64,000 nt of DNA from Stratiolaelaps scimitus (GCA_019614645.1 JABWDB010000008.1:7936001-8000000), one strand, 5' to 3'; positions 39,477 to 50,620 are shown, numbered from the stretch's first letter. The notes: generated from the sequence alone by a model not told the origin. Numbers and translations are program-made.

Positions 39477-41869
39477 GGAAGCTTTACTATTATTTGGTAG
39501 GCCTGATCGATTCCTGCCAGCTTAGCATCGTTCAGCGCCACTTATAGATCATTTATGCAATTTTTTTTAGTGGCTAGAGGGGGCCGCCAGCCTCTCGCCC
39601 TTGAAACACTTGTAGGTACTTATCCATATGGTGCTATGACAACAAGTGCAGGGAGGAAATATCCACATCCCTCTGATGCTGGATATCTGTTCCATGTATC
39701 CAAGCCGCATCCGCGGACACTACCACATGATACCGTCTAAATCATTCGGCTTCTGTACTTAAAAATGATAGAATGTGGTCATGGCATTGGACGCGGGCTG
39801 TCATTCTGAAGTGCAGCTCTGCAGCCACTACGTAATGACATACGTCGGAAAGCACGACCCACTGGTTCATTTAGAGAGCTTCTCAGCACCATTACGGTTT
39901 AGTGGAATGCCCTGATGGTCGAAGCTAGATAGCGTAACACTGTCAGCCTATGAGCGGCCAGGCAAGGCATGGCGGTCCAACTATTAAACAGCTTGTATTG
40001 CCCACTACGCGAAATAAACGATATAGTTCATTGTGTCTCCGCTAACATAAGTGTTCAGATCGGATACTTCTATAACATGGACAAACCAAGCACGCACCGA
40101 CACCATCGGTATTGTCACGTTCCCTTCGCATCTAATTTTTGTATAGCACTTCAATTGAATGAAGTGATAATAAGAATTAATATATAATTAAGTAATAATA
40201 ATAAATATTATAATATTGCGTTAGGAGCAAATTTTCCAGCGTGTTATGTATGATGTGGTCACAACGCCACTAAAATAATGCGTCTATCATTTCGTCCGTC
40301 TTTGATTGATAACTATCAAAACATCGAGGCCAGGCAAGATTTTACCCTTGGTATAGCTTGAACGTCAGCACGTTTGGGATTGCCAACGTTTCCACCATAT
40401 ACGTGGTGCATAAGACGGGAAGAGCGAGTTGTTAGCTCAAACGAGCAAGAATGCGTCACACAGCTCTCGACCTTTTGAACAAGAAACAATCGTGTTGAAG
40501 CTATACTTCAATAAATCGCACAATATTGCACTTCTAGATAAAGTGTTAAAAGGGAGGGAGGATTGGTGCAAAAATGGGGAGTAATATCACTACTTGTGGG
40601 TTGTCTGGCTCGGCGGAAAAGTCGCCGATAATTGTAGGTTTCGCGAACGTCTGCTGTGAAGCCTTGATCCAGCTCGAAGGATTTTATTGTGATGGCTCGT
40701 TGGCAGGGGTTTTGACACGTTTCACTAGATTTTCGCATTGCAAGCCGATGTGTGTGCTTGCCTTAGCGGGCGATATGAGGGGCTCTTTCTAAATTGATAG
40801 TCGCATCAGTCAGGCCAGCATCATTGTACCAGTGTGACATTCTTCTCCCGTCAGCTGTCTGTGACTCATTTAACAATGCTTGGAGAGTTCTTGACTCGGC
40901 GGGCTGAACGACGCCGCACTGCGCTCTTCAATCCGGCTAACCCTGGTGACAACGCACAAACAGCGCAGAGGGAGAGTGTGAAGAAATTGAAATACAGAAG
41001 ACGTTGGGAAAAATTACGAACAAACTTCCTACTGTTGTCCTACTGCTACCGCAATCTTGAACTCTTCCTGGGTTACCTCGGGGTTCCTCACCCGTGGTAT
41101 CCGGATGGGTCTTCCCCTCCGAAATAGGCCAGAATAGATCTGTAACACAGTTACTGCACTGCATCTTGAATGGATTGCACAGATTATTGAATATAAGTTT
41201 GAATAGATATTAATACAGAATCTATTGCACATAAGCAATTGATCAGCAGTTGCGTGGCTGAACTTGGCATCGGCAATTTTCCTTTCTACATCGAGGATTT
41301 TGGATCACAGGCATCGGTCTATGGGGTGTGTTTTTGTCGTGGCATAAGCTGACATTCAATAGGGTTAACCAGCACAGCAAGGCCCCCGAATAGCGCGAGC
41401 GTGTTGATTTAACATTGGTGTTAACGTTAACAACATCTTTTAGCTGAACCACGATACCAAGCTTGGAAACTATTACTTGCCTGTAGTTCAAGAAGGCACA
41501 ATTTACGATCCATTTACTATCGCTTTACGGGCCAATAGGCAATATCGTGTACTACCGTCGAGGTACATTTGCGAAGAAAACATTAGGCGCCAGAAGGTAG
41601 ATTGTTGGCGCCGTACATTGGATGCCGGTGATCTTGGTCACTAGCGGCCATACTAAACTCGTAATAATGCGGTCGGTCCTGTACGGCTTCCAGGCCTAGT
41701 GGGGAACTCAATCATCCGCAATGCAATCATTGAATGGAGGATTTTTCCCTGTTCACAGTAGCAGAAACATGGACTTTTCTTTGCAGCTGCCCGCATCTCA
41801 GCTTACCTCCCGCCAGACATTTTTCCGTTCCTACTTATATAGCTAATACTACGAGAAATGTAGATTTGA

Positions 41870-41945
41870 AGAATCTACATCTCCACAACTGGGTCCATAG
41901 CAGAATTTGAACCTGGAACATTAACTGGAGAATATCAAGCGTTGA
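41870..41945 (-). repeat. tRNA-like (box B) repeat, family 2, copy 2
   Basis: On the minus strand, ccaggttcaaattctgctat and then ggacccag (about 41892-41917) align with the copies at 13650 and 61530, including the box B core GGTTCAAATTC at 41903-41913. No gene function is suggested. Confidence 0.35.
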
Positions 41946-42029
41946 TTTTACAGTCAGTATCGTTTAGTGAACAAGTTAACTTTATGCGTGTTTAAGGTAA
42001 ACTTTATTGTTAAAAATGCTCCCTCATAT

Positions 42030-42170
42030 GCTGCCATACCTTGAGGTCCGTCGACTGTTTACTGCAAGCTAAACGAGGCTCTTATTGTGCCGCTGTTCAT
42101 TTATGCGGACATGATATGTAATCCGGGTAGGGTTGGCACATGCATCTCCTACAAGAAATGCTAAGGAGAT
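42030..42170 (+). pseudogene. Short LINE reverse transcriptase C-terminal scrap
   Basis: A plus-strand frame reads LNEALIVPLFIYADMICNPGR at about 42067-42129. This closely fits the LxxALIxPLFDYADVxxxN motif that follows the LINE reverse transcriptase thumb. Stops flank it and I see no further domains, so it is an isolated decayed fragment. Confidence 0.5.
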
Positions 42171-42385
42171 TCCTTCGATGAATTGAACTGAGATCTAAGA
42201 TTTTATTAACGTGATGGCAGTTCGCGAGAGGAGGAAAATTGCGGACGTGAACAAAATTCAAAACTATTTTGAAATATGCAATACATTAATATCTTCCTAT
42301 CTGGTATAGACAAAAAGCAGAAGGCTCTTTGTTCTTCAACCGAAAAAGACAGCCCACACTAAGAGGGTGACCCCCCTATCTTCCT

Positions 42386-42444
42386 ACATAAATCATATAT
42401 TTATGTGATTTCCTGGCAAGCCACATAAATCATATATTTATGTG
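42386..42444. repeat. Duplicated 22-bp palindrome
   Basis: The near-palindrome acataaatcatatatttatg(tg) occurs identically at 42386-42407 and 42423-42444, 37 bases apart. A TCCTGGC block lies between them and a GCCAGG block follows the second copy. It is non-coding. Confidence 0.85.
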
Positions 42445-42449
42445 GGTAT

Positions 42450-45232
42450 AGCCAGGTAAGTAACTGGCCAGTCAACAAAATATGTGACTGGTAATTGATG
42501 TCACAATGAAATATAATATAGTACGTAGAAGATGTTGTACACACGTCGATTATTGCAACGTTTCGTATTGACAATGAGTGTGCCAAGCTGTCGCCAAGCA
42601 TCATTGAATAGACTCGCGGTGACATTGTAAAGTGTTTATATCATGTACTCAATACCTGATATAAGGGTTCAATAAATGCATAAATAAAAGTAATAATAAC
42701 TACTGCTATACTCACCAGGACTATTACGAGAACAAATCCAATGCTTACCAGGAACTCTGATACTGCGATACCATACCATGTATATATTGTACAAACAAAT
42801 ATATAAAAGTGATTTCCCATCAATACGACCTCGAGGGAGTGGCGAGTGCGCTGATTCGCGGAGGGAGCGTTGTCAAAAAAGTATATTTTTCAATAGGGCT
42901 CCCCGGCTTCGTCGTGTGCCTTTTTTTGCCGAATGGTAATACTTATGAAAAAGTGCCACTGAAAAAATACGACCCTGCCTTCAACAGGGCCCAAGCAATT
43001 GGGACTAATGTTGCTGTTGACGTTGACACGACCTCTAGGCAGGACACGAGACCAGCTGATATTTCAACGAAGGCCTCACTCAAAGGTTACGCAGTGCGTA
43101 ACTGCCCTGCTTGCATGTAAATCAGATCCACGTGCGTAATGCATCAATAGTTCTAATGGATCAAACGTGAGTCGATTTTGACCAGCGCCTGCTCAAGTCC
43201 TCTCCCAAGCTCATTCATTCCGTCTATCTGCTTCTTCCTGTTCCTTGCAGAATTTTGATATGTTTGCAATGGACTCGCAATGCCGACCGTTACAAGGGAA
43301 CGACCAACCGGCCCGTGGTCGTCCGGCCGTGGTCGGTGGGGGAGGTCCCAGACGAAAGCAGCGCGCTCGGCTTCTGTTCTCTGTCAACTTTGACCGATTC
43401 GAAGGCAAGACACGTTGACATAGCTCCAAGTGTCTATAACTGATGTAGCCCACATGCGGGCGAGCTGAGCGTGCGCAAATGTTGCCATTAATCATCGTCA
43501 ATATCCGATAGATGATTGCTTCTTGTGCGCTCCCTATTACTCAGAGGGGCCTAATAGGTTGTCCATTTCGGCAGCGACTAGTAAGCTACCCTGTCTATTT
43601 GTCACGTCGACTGACAATGGCAGGCAGAGCTAGCGAGCTGGCCGAATTATTAGTCGACTCATACATGTGATACATACATGAGCCCCAGTGAGGTGAATTA
43701 TCCATCTACGAATTGCGCTGATTTTGGGCCATCTAATCCCCCGAGTGGTGAAGCTAGGAATTGCTCGTGTCTTTCACATCACTCATATGGAACGCATCTC
43801 CCAGCTCCATTTGCAATAGTTGATTTCTTGGAACGACGTCTACGAATAGCCACGTAAATGAAACGTGCTGGCTGGGCGTATGGCGAATATAGAGAGAATC
43901 TGGTGAGGTACTGACGTTGCTAGGGATGGTATTTGATTGTATTCTGATACATAAACTGTCAAATGAATGCTCACACAGCGTTATGCATAGCCACAAAGAC
44001 AGCGAGTTCTAACGAGTTCTTGACGAGCAATGAACTGGTAACCGTTCAAGTTTAGTGAGTTCTTAGGCAAAATAGCGTTGTATTGTGCTATGAATAGGAG
44101 GGGTGTGTACTTCGGCGATTATTTGGCTGGAAGCATATTCTTGATCAACCCAGCGGAAAATGATACTTCTTAAGGCGCAGTAGATGCTGGACCATCACTT
44201 CCCTCAGGGCCGGTCAGTTGGATAGAGGCCACGTTAACATACTGGGTGTAAGTGGCAGATTTTCCAGAGGGAATTTCTTAGCCATTTCCCACAACAATGT
44301 TGAATTGGAGAAAAAATACGCTGTTGATAGACATATCGACATATCACATTTTGCTTCGACAACAATCCGTTGCTATAGCTCCGCGTGAACTGCTATAATC
44401 CAGAGCGTTACAGATCGGGGACAGGGATTCAATCATTTGGAATTCGTGCATTTTCCTCTGGAGTCGTCAACGAAATGTCATGTCACATGGAAACACACCA
44501 CACACACAGACTAGAAATGATTTCACCGGGGATGCTTATGATTGTTCTGGCATCCTCGGGTACGGCTACAAAGATCACACGGCAGGGGGTTAGCGCAGTA
44601 ATAAGGACGATGCAACAGCGGGATATAGAGCCGGGGGGGAGGGGTCGCTCTGGCTACCCCTTTCGTTGCGCTTCTATCAGCTGCACAATCTACCACTGCT
44701 CTGCCCACGTATCCTCGACAACCTCGCCAACTAACTTACACTATCCACATCATGAATACCGACGCTCAGCCGCATTTGTCCAATTAGTAATAGTAATTAT
44801 AATAGAGGGAATATTCATTGAATGTCTTAATATATGCAATAATTAGTGATGCAGTGATGCTATAATAATAGATCATGAGATTAATTAGCAAAGGTCGTCA
44901 AGATCTATTAAAGGTCTTGCAAAGCGTAGGGTGGCCAGTGTATGCCAACAGTCGTGAGGGACATAACTCGAAATTATTTCGTAACCGTACTGCTCCGTAT
45001 AGCAGTGTGCAAGAAGAATACCGTTTCCACCATTTCGTGTACGGGATATTGGTCAGAAAGGCTACACATCCATGATAAAAACTTGTTGTATCATAGTACT
45101 CTGGTTCACTGGTTCCAATTTACGCCTAGCTGTTAATAAAAGCTTTAAAAAGTATATAGATAATAATGACAATAATAAAATATAATAATTATCATCTGTT
45201 GTCTTTTCTACCTCTCTCTCTGTCGCCCGCAG
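42450..45232. other. Region immediately upstream of the first visible NPFR coding exon
   Basis: Expected to be intron or 5' flank of NPFR. No convincing short coding exon with a Met and a phase-compatible donor could be picked out. Open stretches at 42809-43120 and 44385-44846 are not family-like. The last 60 bases include the pyrimidine-rich acceptor of exon A. Confidence 0.45.
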
Positions 45233-46002
45233 GGGGTTCCATTGCCGCAGGACGATGTCGACGATGGAGTGAACGGTGTTGGCGGTTTCGTCGCGGAACA
45301 GCAGCACGTCGCATTGATGCCGACGCTAGCAACGCTGCACATTAACGAGACGGTGCCTGGACTCGTTGGTGGCAACGGTTCGTTTTCCGACGATCCTACG
45401 GAGCACCGAATCAAAGCGATGCTCGAGAGTATGATGGACAAGACGAAGATAATGGCTATCGAAGAGACGCCACTCATTATTCTATTAACGTTCTACTCGG
45501 CTCTCATCATGACAGGGGCGATCGGCAATGGCCTTGTCTGTGTAGCCGTTGCACGAAAGCCCGCCATGCGTACAGCCCGCAATGTCTACATCATCAACTT
45601 AGCGATCAGCGATCTGATTCTGTGCCTGTTCACGATGCCGTTCACGTTAGTCGAGCTTATCCTTCGATATTGGCCGCTCGGCACGGTGACATGCAAGCTC
45701 GTTGGAGGTCTCGAAGCGACGTCAATCTTTGTCTCGACGATATCAATCACCGCCATAGCGATCGACCGGTACAAGGTGATCGTGTACCCGTCGCGCGAGA
45801 TGTTCCAGCCGAGAACGGCGTTTTTGACGATCCTCGGCATATGGGGCTTCGCGTTGCTGCTGGCAGCGCCGCTATTCGCCTCGAGGATCGTGGAGTATCC
45901 AGAGATGCCACCGGAAACTCGGCAAGTGCTTCGCGAGCGTGGATTCGAGTTCAACGACGATGTCACCTATTGCATCGAGAACTGGCCGCATGAAAAGGGC
46001 CG
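45233..46002 (+). CDS. NPFR: NPFR coding exon A (N-terminus to ECL2)
   Basis: The exon follows a pyrimidine-rich tract ending in CAG at 45230-45232 and ends before the donor GTAAGT at 46003-46008. It encodes the extracellular N-terminus, TM1-TM4 and most of extracellular loop 2, and leaves two bases (CG) of an Arg codon, so the next intron is phase 2. The reading frame is open at the 5' side of the acceptor, so the sequence alone does not show whether translation starts at the ATG at 45317 or in an earlier exon. An automated start at 45242 is a TTG codon and is not credible for a eukaryotic gene. Confidence 0.92.
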
Positions 46003-49000
46003 GTAAGTAATTTTGCTCTATATATATATAATAATATATACAGCCTTACCTAAACTGCGCACACCAACGGCGCACCTGTCGTCGATTCAAGGCATTATGG
46101 CCGTGCACGCTAACCAACCTTCGATGGATTTCAGCTAGACATTTAGTCTTTCGAAACATAAACCTTAGTTAAAGGGTATCCTGGATTCAATTATGGCAAC
46201 TTTACTAACTTGTAGTTAGAGGGTGTTCGGAAAGTCCCACCATGGGGCAACATGTCCATTCGAACGCCGCCGTAGCTGCAGGACCATCAATATTGTTGCT
46301 AGGGTATGCAATTCTGGCAGTATAATTTCGAATTTTTTGTGTATTATTTATTTGTTGTCAAGATAATTAATTGGTCATCTCGTCAGTGTACAGTCACCAA
46401 CTTGATATGCTGGATTGACAATTTCCCAGCAAGCGGTTACATGCTGATCGATGATAGACATTGTCTATCGTAAAATACTCGACGGATTCATTTGTTGCTC
46501 GTTGACACATTGCCTCTGGTGGTGAGCGGCTTCAGTAATGTGAGTACCCTGGGCAGAGGGCAGGGGCCTATATCTCGTTCGTCTGGGACATCTAAAAGAT
46601 TTCCATCTGTCTGATCTCGAGGCAAGCGTCCAACAGCTGTCGCCGCTTTAATGCGATTGCCTGTCGCCGGCGGTATAAGGCAGCCAGGCGAGCTATCGTA
46701 GCCTTGCGAAGACTGCGAGCACATCACAGCGCAAAGCACAAAAAGATCAGCATTACGCAGTTAGCGCAGAGAACTACGGAAGTGCCAGCTGCCGACGAAG
46801 AGGGCAGCTGTGAATTTTTTTGTGTGTTTTTTCTCACTGCTGCCGCCGCCACCGCCGCCGCCGCCGCTGCGTCTCCACGTGTGCCTGTGGCCGGTTTACG
46901 ACACTGTGTATTGTGTCTGTTCGAAAATCTCGGCCGGAGCCGACAACGGCACCGTCCTCCTTTGCACGGACCGCCGCGATCATCAGCAGCACCATCATCG
47001 CTGCCAAGTGTTGCCCTCATATGAAGTTCGTCTACCGAGCGACGTTTCGCTCGCCAGATACCAGTCGGCTCAGCTGCCTAAGAGTTCCGAACAGCTCGTT
47101 CATTCTCGCTCCTAGATAGTGGTCCGGCTGGCCAGCAGGGCAAGAACTTGTTCCCGGAGCACAAGTTCTCGTGCTGTGTATGGGCGAATCACAAAGGAAG
47201 TGATATCGCCGAGGCCAGGAGCGGTCGTCTGCACCATCTACGCCGTTTGCGTGCAGGGGCGTCCTCCACACGCAAGAGCCGTTCCCTAGCCGGCCACTGG
47301 GCTCGCCTCTCTGCTATTCAATTTCAATCGAACCTCGGCCGGTGCAAGCGAACCATGGCTGGCCATACTGCCGACAGCTGGCGCATCTATCGCTCGGCCT
47401 AACTCTTCTCTGTAGCAGCAGCAGCAGCATCAGCGGGTTAGCCCGAAACGCCGCCGGACTGAAGCGCCGCCACGAAGGCAAATCGCGCTTCGAAGCAAAT
47501 CAATTCCGGCTCATTTTCGCTTAATTGACTCGACGTTCGGCGACGGTGACAGCGTAAGCTTTCGCTGCTGTCATGGGGCTGTTGTTGTTGCGTGTTGTTG
47601 CATTATCAATGCACACAGCCCAAACGAGAGCATCGGGTGACGTGGAGTGGTGGTGATGATGGTGACGAACAGCTCGTTCACGACCCCATTTCGCATGGCG
47701 AGAACCACGAGCACCGACGGTCGAACGTGGAAACCTTTGCCAGTCTAGTCTGCCTGCGCCCGATGAACTGAACAGTAATGGCGACGGTGTTGCACGGCCA
47801 AGCTAATATTTCTTTCCCGAGTCGAATTCTTGTCGTCCGTTCAACTTGTGTGCAAACGGCGCTGTTCGAAACGAACGTATCAAGTTCGTTTCAATCAGAC
47901 GTGTGTGTGCGTGCTCATGGTGTCTCCCTCGGAGGTGTGTCTTTCACTGGAAAGTCTCGATGATCGGTGGGCACTTCGCTGTTTTTATTGCTCGCGTTTT
48001 GCTTCGCTTTTTTTTTATATTCTCATGCCACAGTTTCGACAGCCTTTCTCAGCGATTAAATTTCGCTCTGCGCCGTTGTGTATATACGTATCATCGATAG
48101 TTTACACGATATAAATAGACATAGATGCGTAGTGTGTGGGCTTATAGAGCTTCGTTATCCATTCATTAATTCATCCATTCCTCATGTGTCACCGATTGGA
48201 GGTTCTTCCATAATAATACAATATTCGGTTGTATGCACGATAACGTATTGTTTGTCAATATGAGCAATGGATCAGCTACGTAAATCACATGATTAAGTTC
48301 TCGTTTTGTCTAGTCGACATTGTCCTTTTGTCGCAGAGGCCCAGATAGCTCAGTCGGTAGAGCGTTAGGCTTTTAACCTAACGGTCCAGGGTTCGAGCCC
48401 CTGTCTGGGCGGTTCTTTTGTAATTCTTTGATTTTACAATTATTCCTTGAAAATTCTTGCGCTCATTTGGCAGCCACATGTCGCAATATGTATAGATGAT
48501 CCGATCGTGAAAAGATGATTTCCTATGATCGGTTGGAAGTCTCTTCGTTAACTACGGATTTGGATTTCGTCCAGAGTTCGTGGCGGCCCTATGGATATCT
48601 CTCATATGAATACATCGAATATCGAATTAGCGGAGTGCTGTCGTCTATATTTCCATATACCAGAGGACTCGATGAAGACATCAAACATCAAAGGCGTACA
48701 GTTCCATCATACATGCTGTATCACACACACAGGACAAATTATTGAGACATTTATGACAGGGTAGCCGACACTACTCTAGTCTAGTGTTCGACAGGCGAAT
48801 CATTTTAATGTTAATTCAAGAGCCCACTGTCGTTCAGTTGTTCAGCTTAATTACAGCGGACCAATGTTGTCCAGCGTCGCTGTGTCATGCATTTTTATAG
48901 CCGTGCCGTCTAGCCAAGCTCTCATGAAATTGTGCAGTGTAAACAACTCTGCTAAATTCACATGAAGGCGTGTGTTAAACAAATGATACCACAATGCATT

Positions 49001-50294
49001 TTATAGTTTAGATTAGGCTAGCCTTGTTAATAACCTAACAAGAATCGGAACCTATTAGACAAACGGGAGAAGGAGGTCAATGGATGTCGCGCGCGGATCA
49101 CTCTAACAGATACATAGTCGTTGTACAAACGGCCATAGGGGAACGTAGGCGGACACTCGTTTGTCCATTCGGGGCACAGGACTGCTTATTATGTTAGCTT
49201 TGTTTGTTTTTCGTTTCAGATTCTACTATTCGATATTTACACTAGTGTTCCAGTATATGCTGCCTATCATTATAGTCAGTTTGGCGTATGCGTCGATTTG
49301 CCGGAAGCTACGATGTCGGATGGCCAGCACGGGCTCGAAGCTCGAGGAGAAGCTGTTGAGAGAGCGACGCCGTGTACAACGCACAAACAAACTCCTTATT
49401 TCCATTACCGTCGTGTTCATCCTGAGCTGGCTACCTCTCAATCTGCTAAATGCTTACTTCGACTACATCAATCCGAAGCTGGATCATCAGGCATTCAAGT
49501 GAGTTGCAGCCTGGTTAGGGGCGACCTAACCACCAATCACCCAGTCGCACGCGAGTCGCCGCTTGTGCTCGCCTCGCGTGGAGTTCTTCTTTCGTTGCTG
49601 GCCACTAAATATAGATAGAAATCGTTTGCTAATTTATTTGTAGTGTTGCCTGCGACGTGCGAACATATGTCTACCTGGAAATTCTAAACGATGTTGGTAC
49701 ACGTGACCAAAGCGAAGGTTGATGTTAACGTCAAATTGCGGCGAGTTTTGCATTGTCATCGATGCCCTCCCTTCTTCTGTCTGTCGTAACAAAGGCAATA
49801 GTGTAGCGTGCTGTGTGCACGCATTAGGTGGCGGTCGTGCCGTTGTGTCCACAGTTAACCTAGGTCTCCTCGTCTCTGCTCACGTTCCCAGGATCACATT
49901 CGCCATCTGTCACATGTGGGGCATGAGTTCGGCGTGCTCCAATCCCTTCCTCTACGGATGGCTCAACGACAACTTCCGTAAGGAGTTCAAGGAGATTATC
50001 GGCACGTGTTTTGGCAAGCATATCAAGCTGCATACACCCGTTCGCGCCAGCACACTGGACGAGTCGCGGGCGCCGGTGAAGAAGGATGTGACAGCTCATC
50101 AACAACCTGTCGGCGTTGTGACGACAGCGCTGGGGGGCGATGTTCGTGAGGTGGACGAGGAGTTAAACGCGTCGAAAGTTCAAGATGGCGAGAAGGTAGG
50201 CACAGCATTAGTTCAAGATGGTGACGGCACAAAAGCGAAGGTCGCCGCCCTCGACGGCAACAGCAGCGTTCAGCAGGCTGGCTCGCCCGTGTAG
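45233..50294 (+). CDS. NPFR: Neuropeptide F receptor (NPY-type class A GPCR), three visible coding exons, 5' end unresolved
   Basis: Joining 45233-46002, 49220-49498 and 49892-50294 gives 483 codons plus a TAG stop, all in frame across two GT-AG introns. Counting from the first codon of the visible exon, class A landmarks are: two N-glycosylation sequons (N38, N48), TM1 Asn N99, TM2 Asp D127, TM3 Cys C154 paired with ECL2 Cys C247, DRY at 178-180, TM4 Trp W204, TM5 Pro P272, SWLP at 326-329 in TM6, NPxxY at 367-371, and a possible palmitoylation Cys at 389. Stretches such as MRTARN after TM1, FVSTISITAIA in TM3, FYYSIF at TM5 and CSNPFLYGWLNDNFRKEF at TM7/helix 8 are characteristic of arthropod NPF receptors. 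Family members are plasma-membrane G-protein-coupled receptors for neuropeptide F, acting in feeding and related behaviours. The C-terminal tail (about 400-483) is charged and of low conservation. The start is uncertain: the first in-frame ATG in this exon is at 45317, but an upstream coding exon is equally possible. Confidence 0.93.
46700..47560 (+). promoter_or_regulatory. GC-rich, CpG-rich block inside the NPFR intron
   Basis: This stretch is clearly richer in G+C and CpG than its AT-rich surroundings. It includes a (GCC)n run at 46838-46869 and a GCA run near 47412-47430. Several overlapping ORFs in three frames reflect the base composition and do not look like conserved protein. It might be an alternative promoter, an untranslated exon or an enhancer; no motif decides between these. 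Confidence 0.25.
48339..48411 (+). tRNA. tRNA-Lys: tRNA-Lys (anticodon UUU)
   Basis: A 73-base cloverleaf folds by eye without mismatches. The acceptor arms GCCCAGA/TCTGGGC are at 48339-48345 and 48404-48410, with discriminator G at 48411. The D stem is GCTC/GAGC, the anticodon stem TTAGG/CCTAA encloses the loop CTTTTAA with anticodon TTT at 48372-48374, and the T stem CAGGG/CCCTG has loop TTCGAGC. The internal pol III promoters are intact: box A TAGCTCAGTCGGT from 48346 and box B GGTTCGAGCCC at 48390-48400. A TTTT terminator follows at 48416-48419. There is no intron and CCA is not encoded, as expected for a eukaryotic nuclear tRNA. It lies in the NPFR intron in the same orientation. Confidence 0.96.
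49220..49498 (+). CDS. NPFR: NPFR coding exon B (TM5, ICL3, TM6)
   Basis: The acceptor is TTTCAG at 49214-49219. The first base completes the Arg codon begun in exon A, giving GRFYYSIF at the start of TM5. The exon carries TM5, a basic third intracellular loop (LRERRRVQR) and TM6 with SWLPLN. It ends with two bases (AA) before the donor GTGAGT at 49499-49504, again phase 2. Confidence 0.92.
49499..49891 (+). other. NPFR: NPFR intron between exons B and terminal exon (393 bp)
   Basis: This is a short phase 2 intron with donor GTGAGT and acceptor CCCAG. I see no other feature in it. Confidence 0.88.
49892..50294 (+). CDS. NPFR: NPFR terminal coding exon (TM7, helix 8, tail)
   Basis: The acceptor is TTCCCAG ending at 49891. 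The first base completes a Lys codon (AA+G), then ITFAICHMWGMSSACSNPFLYG encodes TM7 with NPxxY, followed by helix 8 (WLNDNFRKEF). The roughly 95-residue tail after Cys389 is rich in Asp, Glu, Lys and Val, with a small internal repeat of VQDG. The TAG stop is at 50292-50294. Confidence 0.93.
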
Positions 50295-50620
50295 GCGCGC
50301 GGTGCGGTGCCCCTCGACGAGAGTCTTGTTGGCAGGACGCCAACTGCAAGGTGGTCACGTTGTTGAATTGTATAGTGTATGCGTGTGTGTATGTGCAGGT
50401 GGTGATAGAGAGAGATAGAGAGAGAGATGACTTGACGAACCCGAACGAATGTTGTATCAATAATCAATAGAGTACCACGTTGATGACTGACTGAATTGCG
50501 ATGTCTCTTGATTGACTTACAATATAATTGCATCGTCACCGATTGGCGCTGAGTGAAATGCCGCAAAACGATAGGTTGACAATACAATAAATATATGTCG
50601 TATAGGAGTACACGACAAAT
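50295..50620 (+). other. NPFR: Probable NPFR 3' UTR
   Basis: After the stop codon the sequence includes a (GT)n tract and a (GA)n tract (about 50378-50428). An AATAAA hexamer follows at 50586-50591. The transcript end near 50610 is inferred. Other AATAAA-like hexamers lie about 1.4 kb further downstream (for example near 51957), so longer 3' ends are possible. Confidence 0.45.
50586..50591 (+). terminator. Candidate polyadenylation signal AATAAA
   Basis: This is the first canonical AATAAA downstream of the NPFR stop, 292 bases after it. Its use is inferred from position only. Confidence 0.4.

Larger units (their letters stand above)
31530..42020. other. Spacer with no supported gene
   Basis: Holds the inverted repeat at 34451, the duplication at 38925 and the long AT microsatellite at 39372. 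The 178-codon open stretch at 36150-36686 has no recognised motif and no signs of splicing. Confidence 0.55.
46003..49219 (+). other. NPFR: NPFR intron between exons A and B (3217 bp), contains a tRNA gene
   Basis: This GT-AG phase 2 intron begins GTAAGT and ends TTTCAG. It contains a GC-rich block with a (GCC)n run (46838-46869) and the tRNA-Lys gene at 48339-48411. Near its 5' end, 46221-46238 has a gggtgttcggaaagtccc-like motif that resembles mariner termini but has no visible partner. The remainder shows only chance ORFs. Confidence 0.85.

Noticed and set aside
42809..43120. 103-codon plus-strand ORF
   Set aside because: It was considered as a 5' exon or retroelement piece; no motif supports either.
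44385..44846. 153-codon ORF just upstream of the receptor exon
   Set aside because: It was considered as an NPFR N-terminal exon, but it resembles no receptor N-terminus and no donor with matching phase was seen.
45586..45966. Minus-strand 126-codon ORF over the receptor exon
   Set aside because: It is antisense to the TM2-ECL2 coding region and only reflects codon structure on the other strand.
45242..46006. Single-exon receptor ORF starting at 45242
   Set aside because: The first codon is TTG, and the stop TAA lies inside the GTAAGT donor. The true coding region continues in the exons at 49220 and 49892.
46221..46238. gggtgttcggaaagtccc motif, mariner-like terminus
   Set aside because: A single short motif without an inverted partner or TA-flanked end.
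46704..47119. Several overlapping ORFs in the GC-rich intron block
   Set aside because: They are open in three frames because of composition and a GCC repeat, with poly-Ala/Pro/Arg translations.
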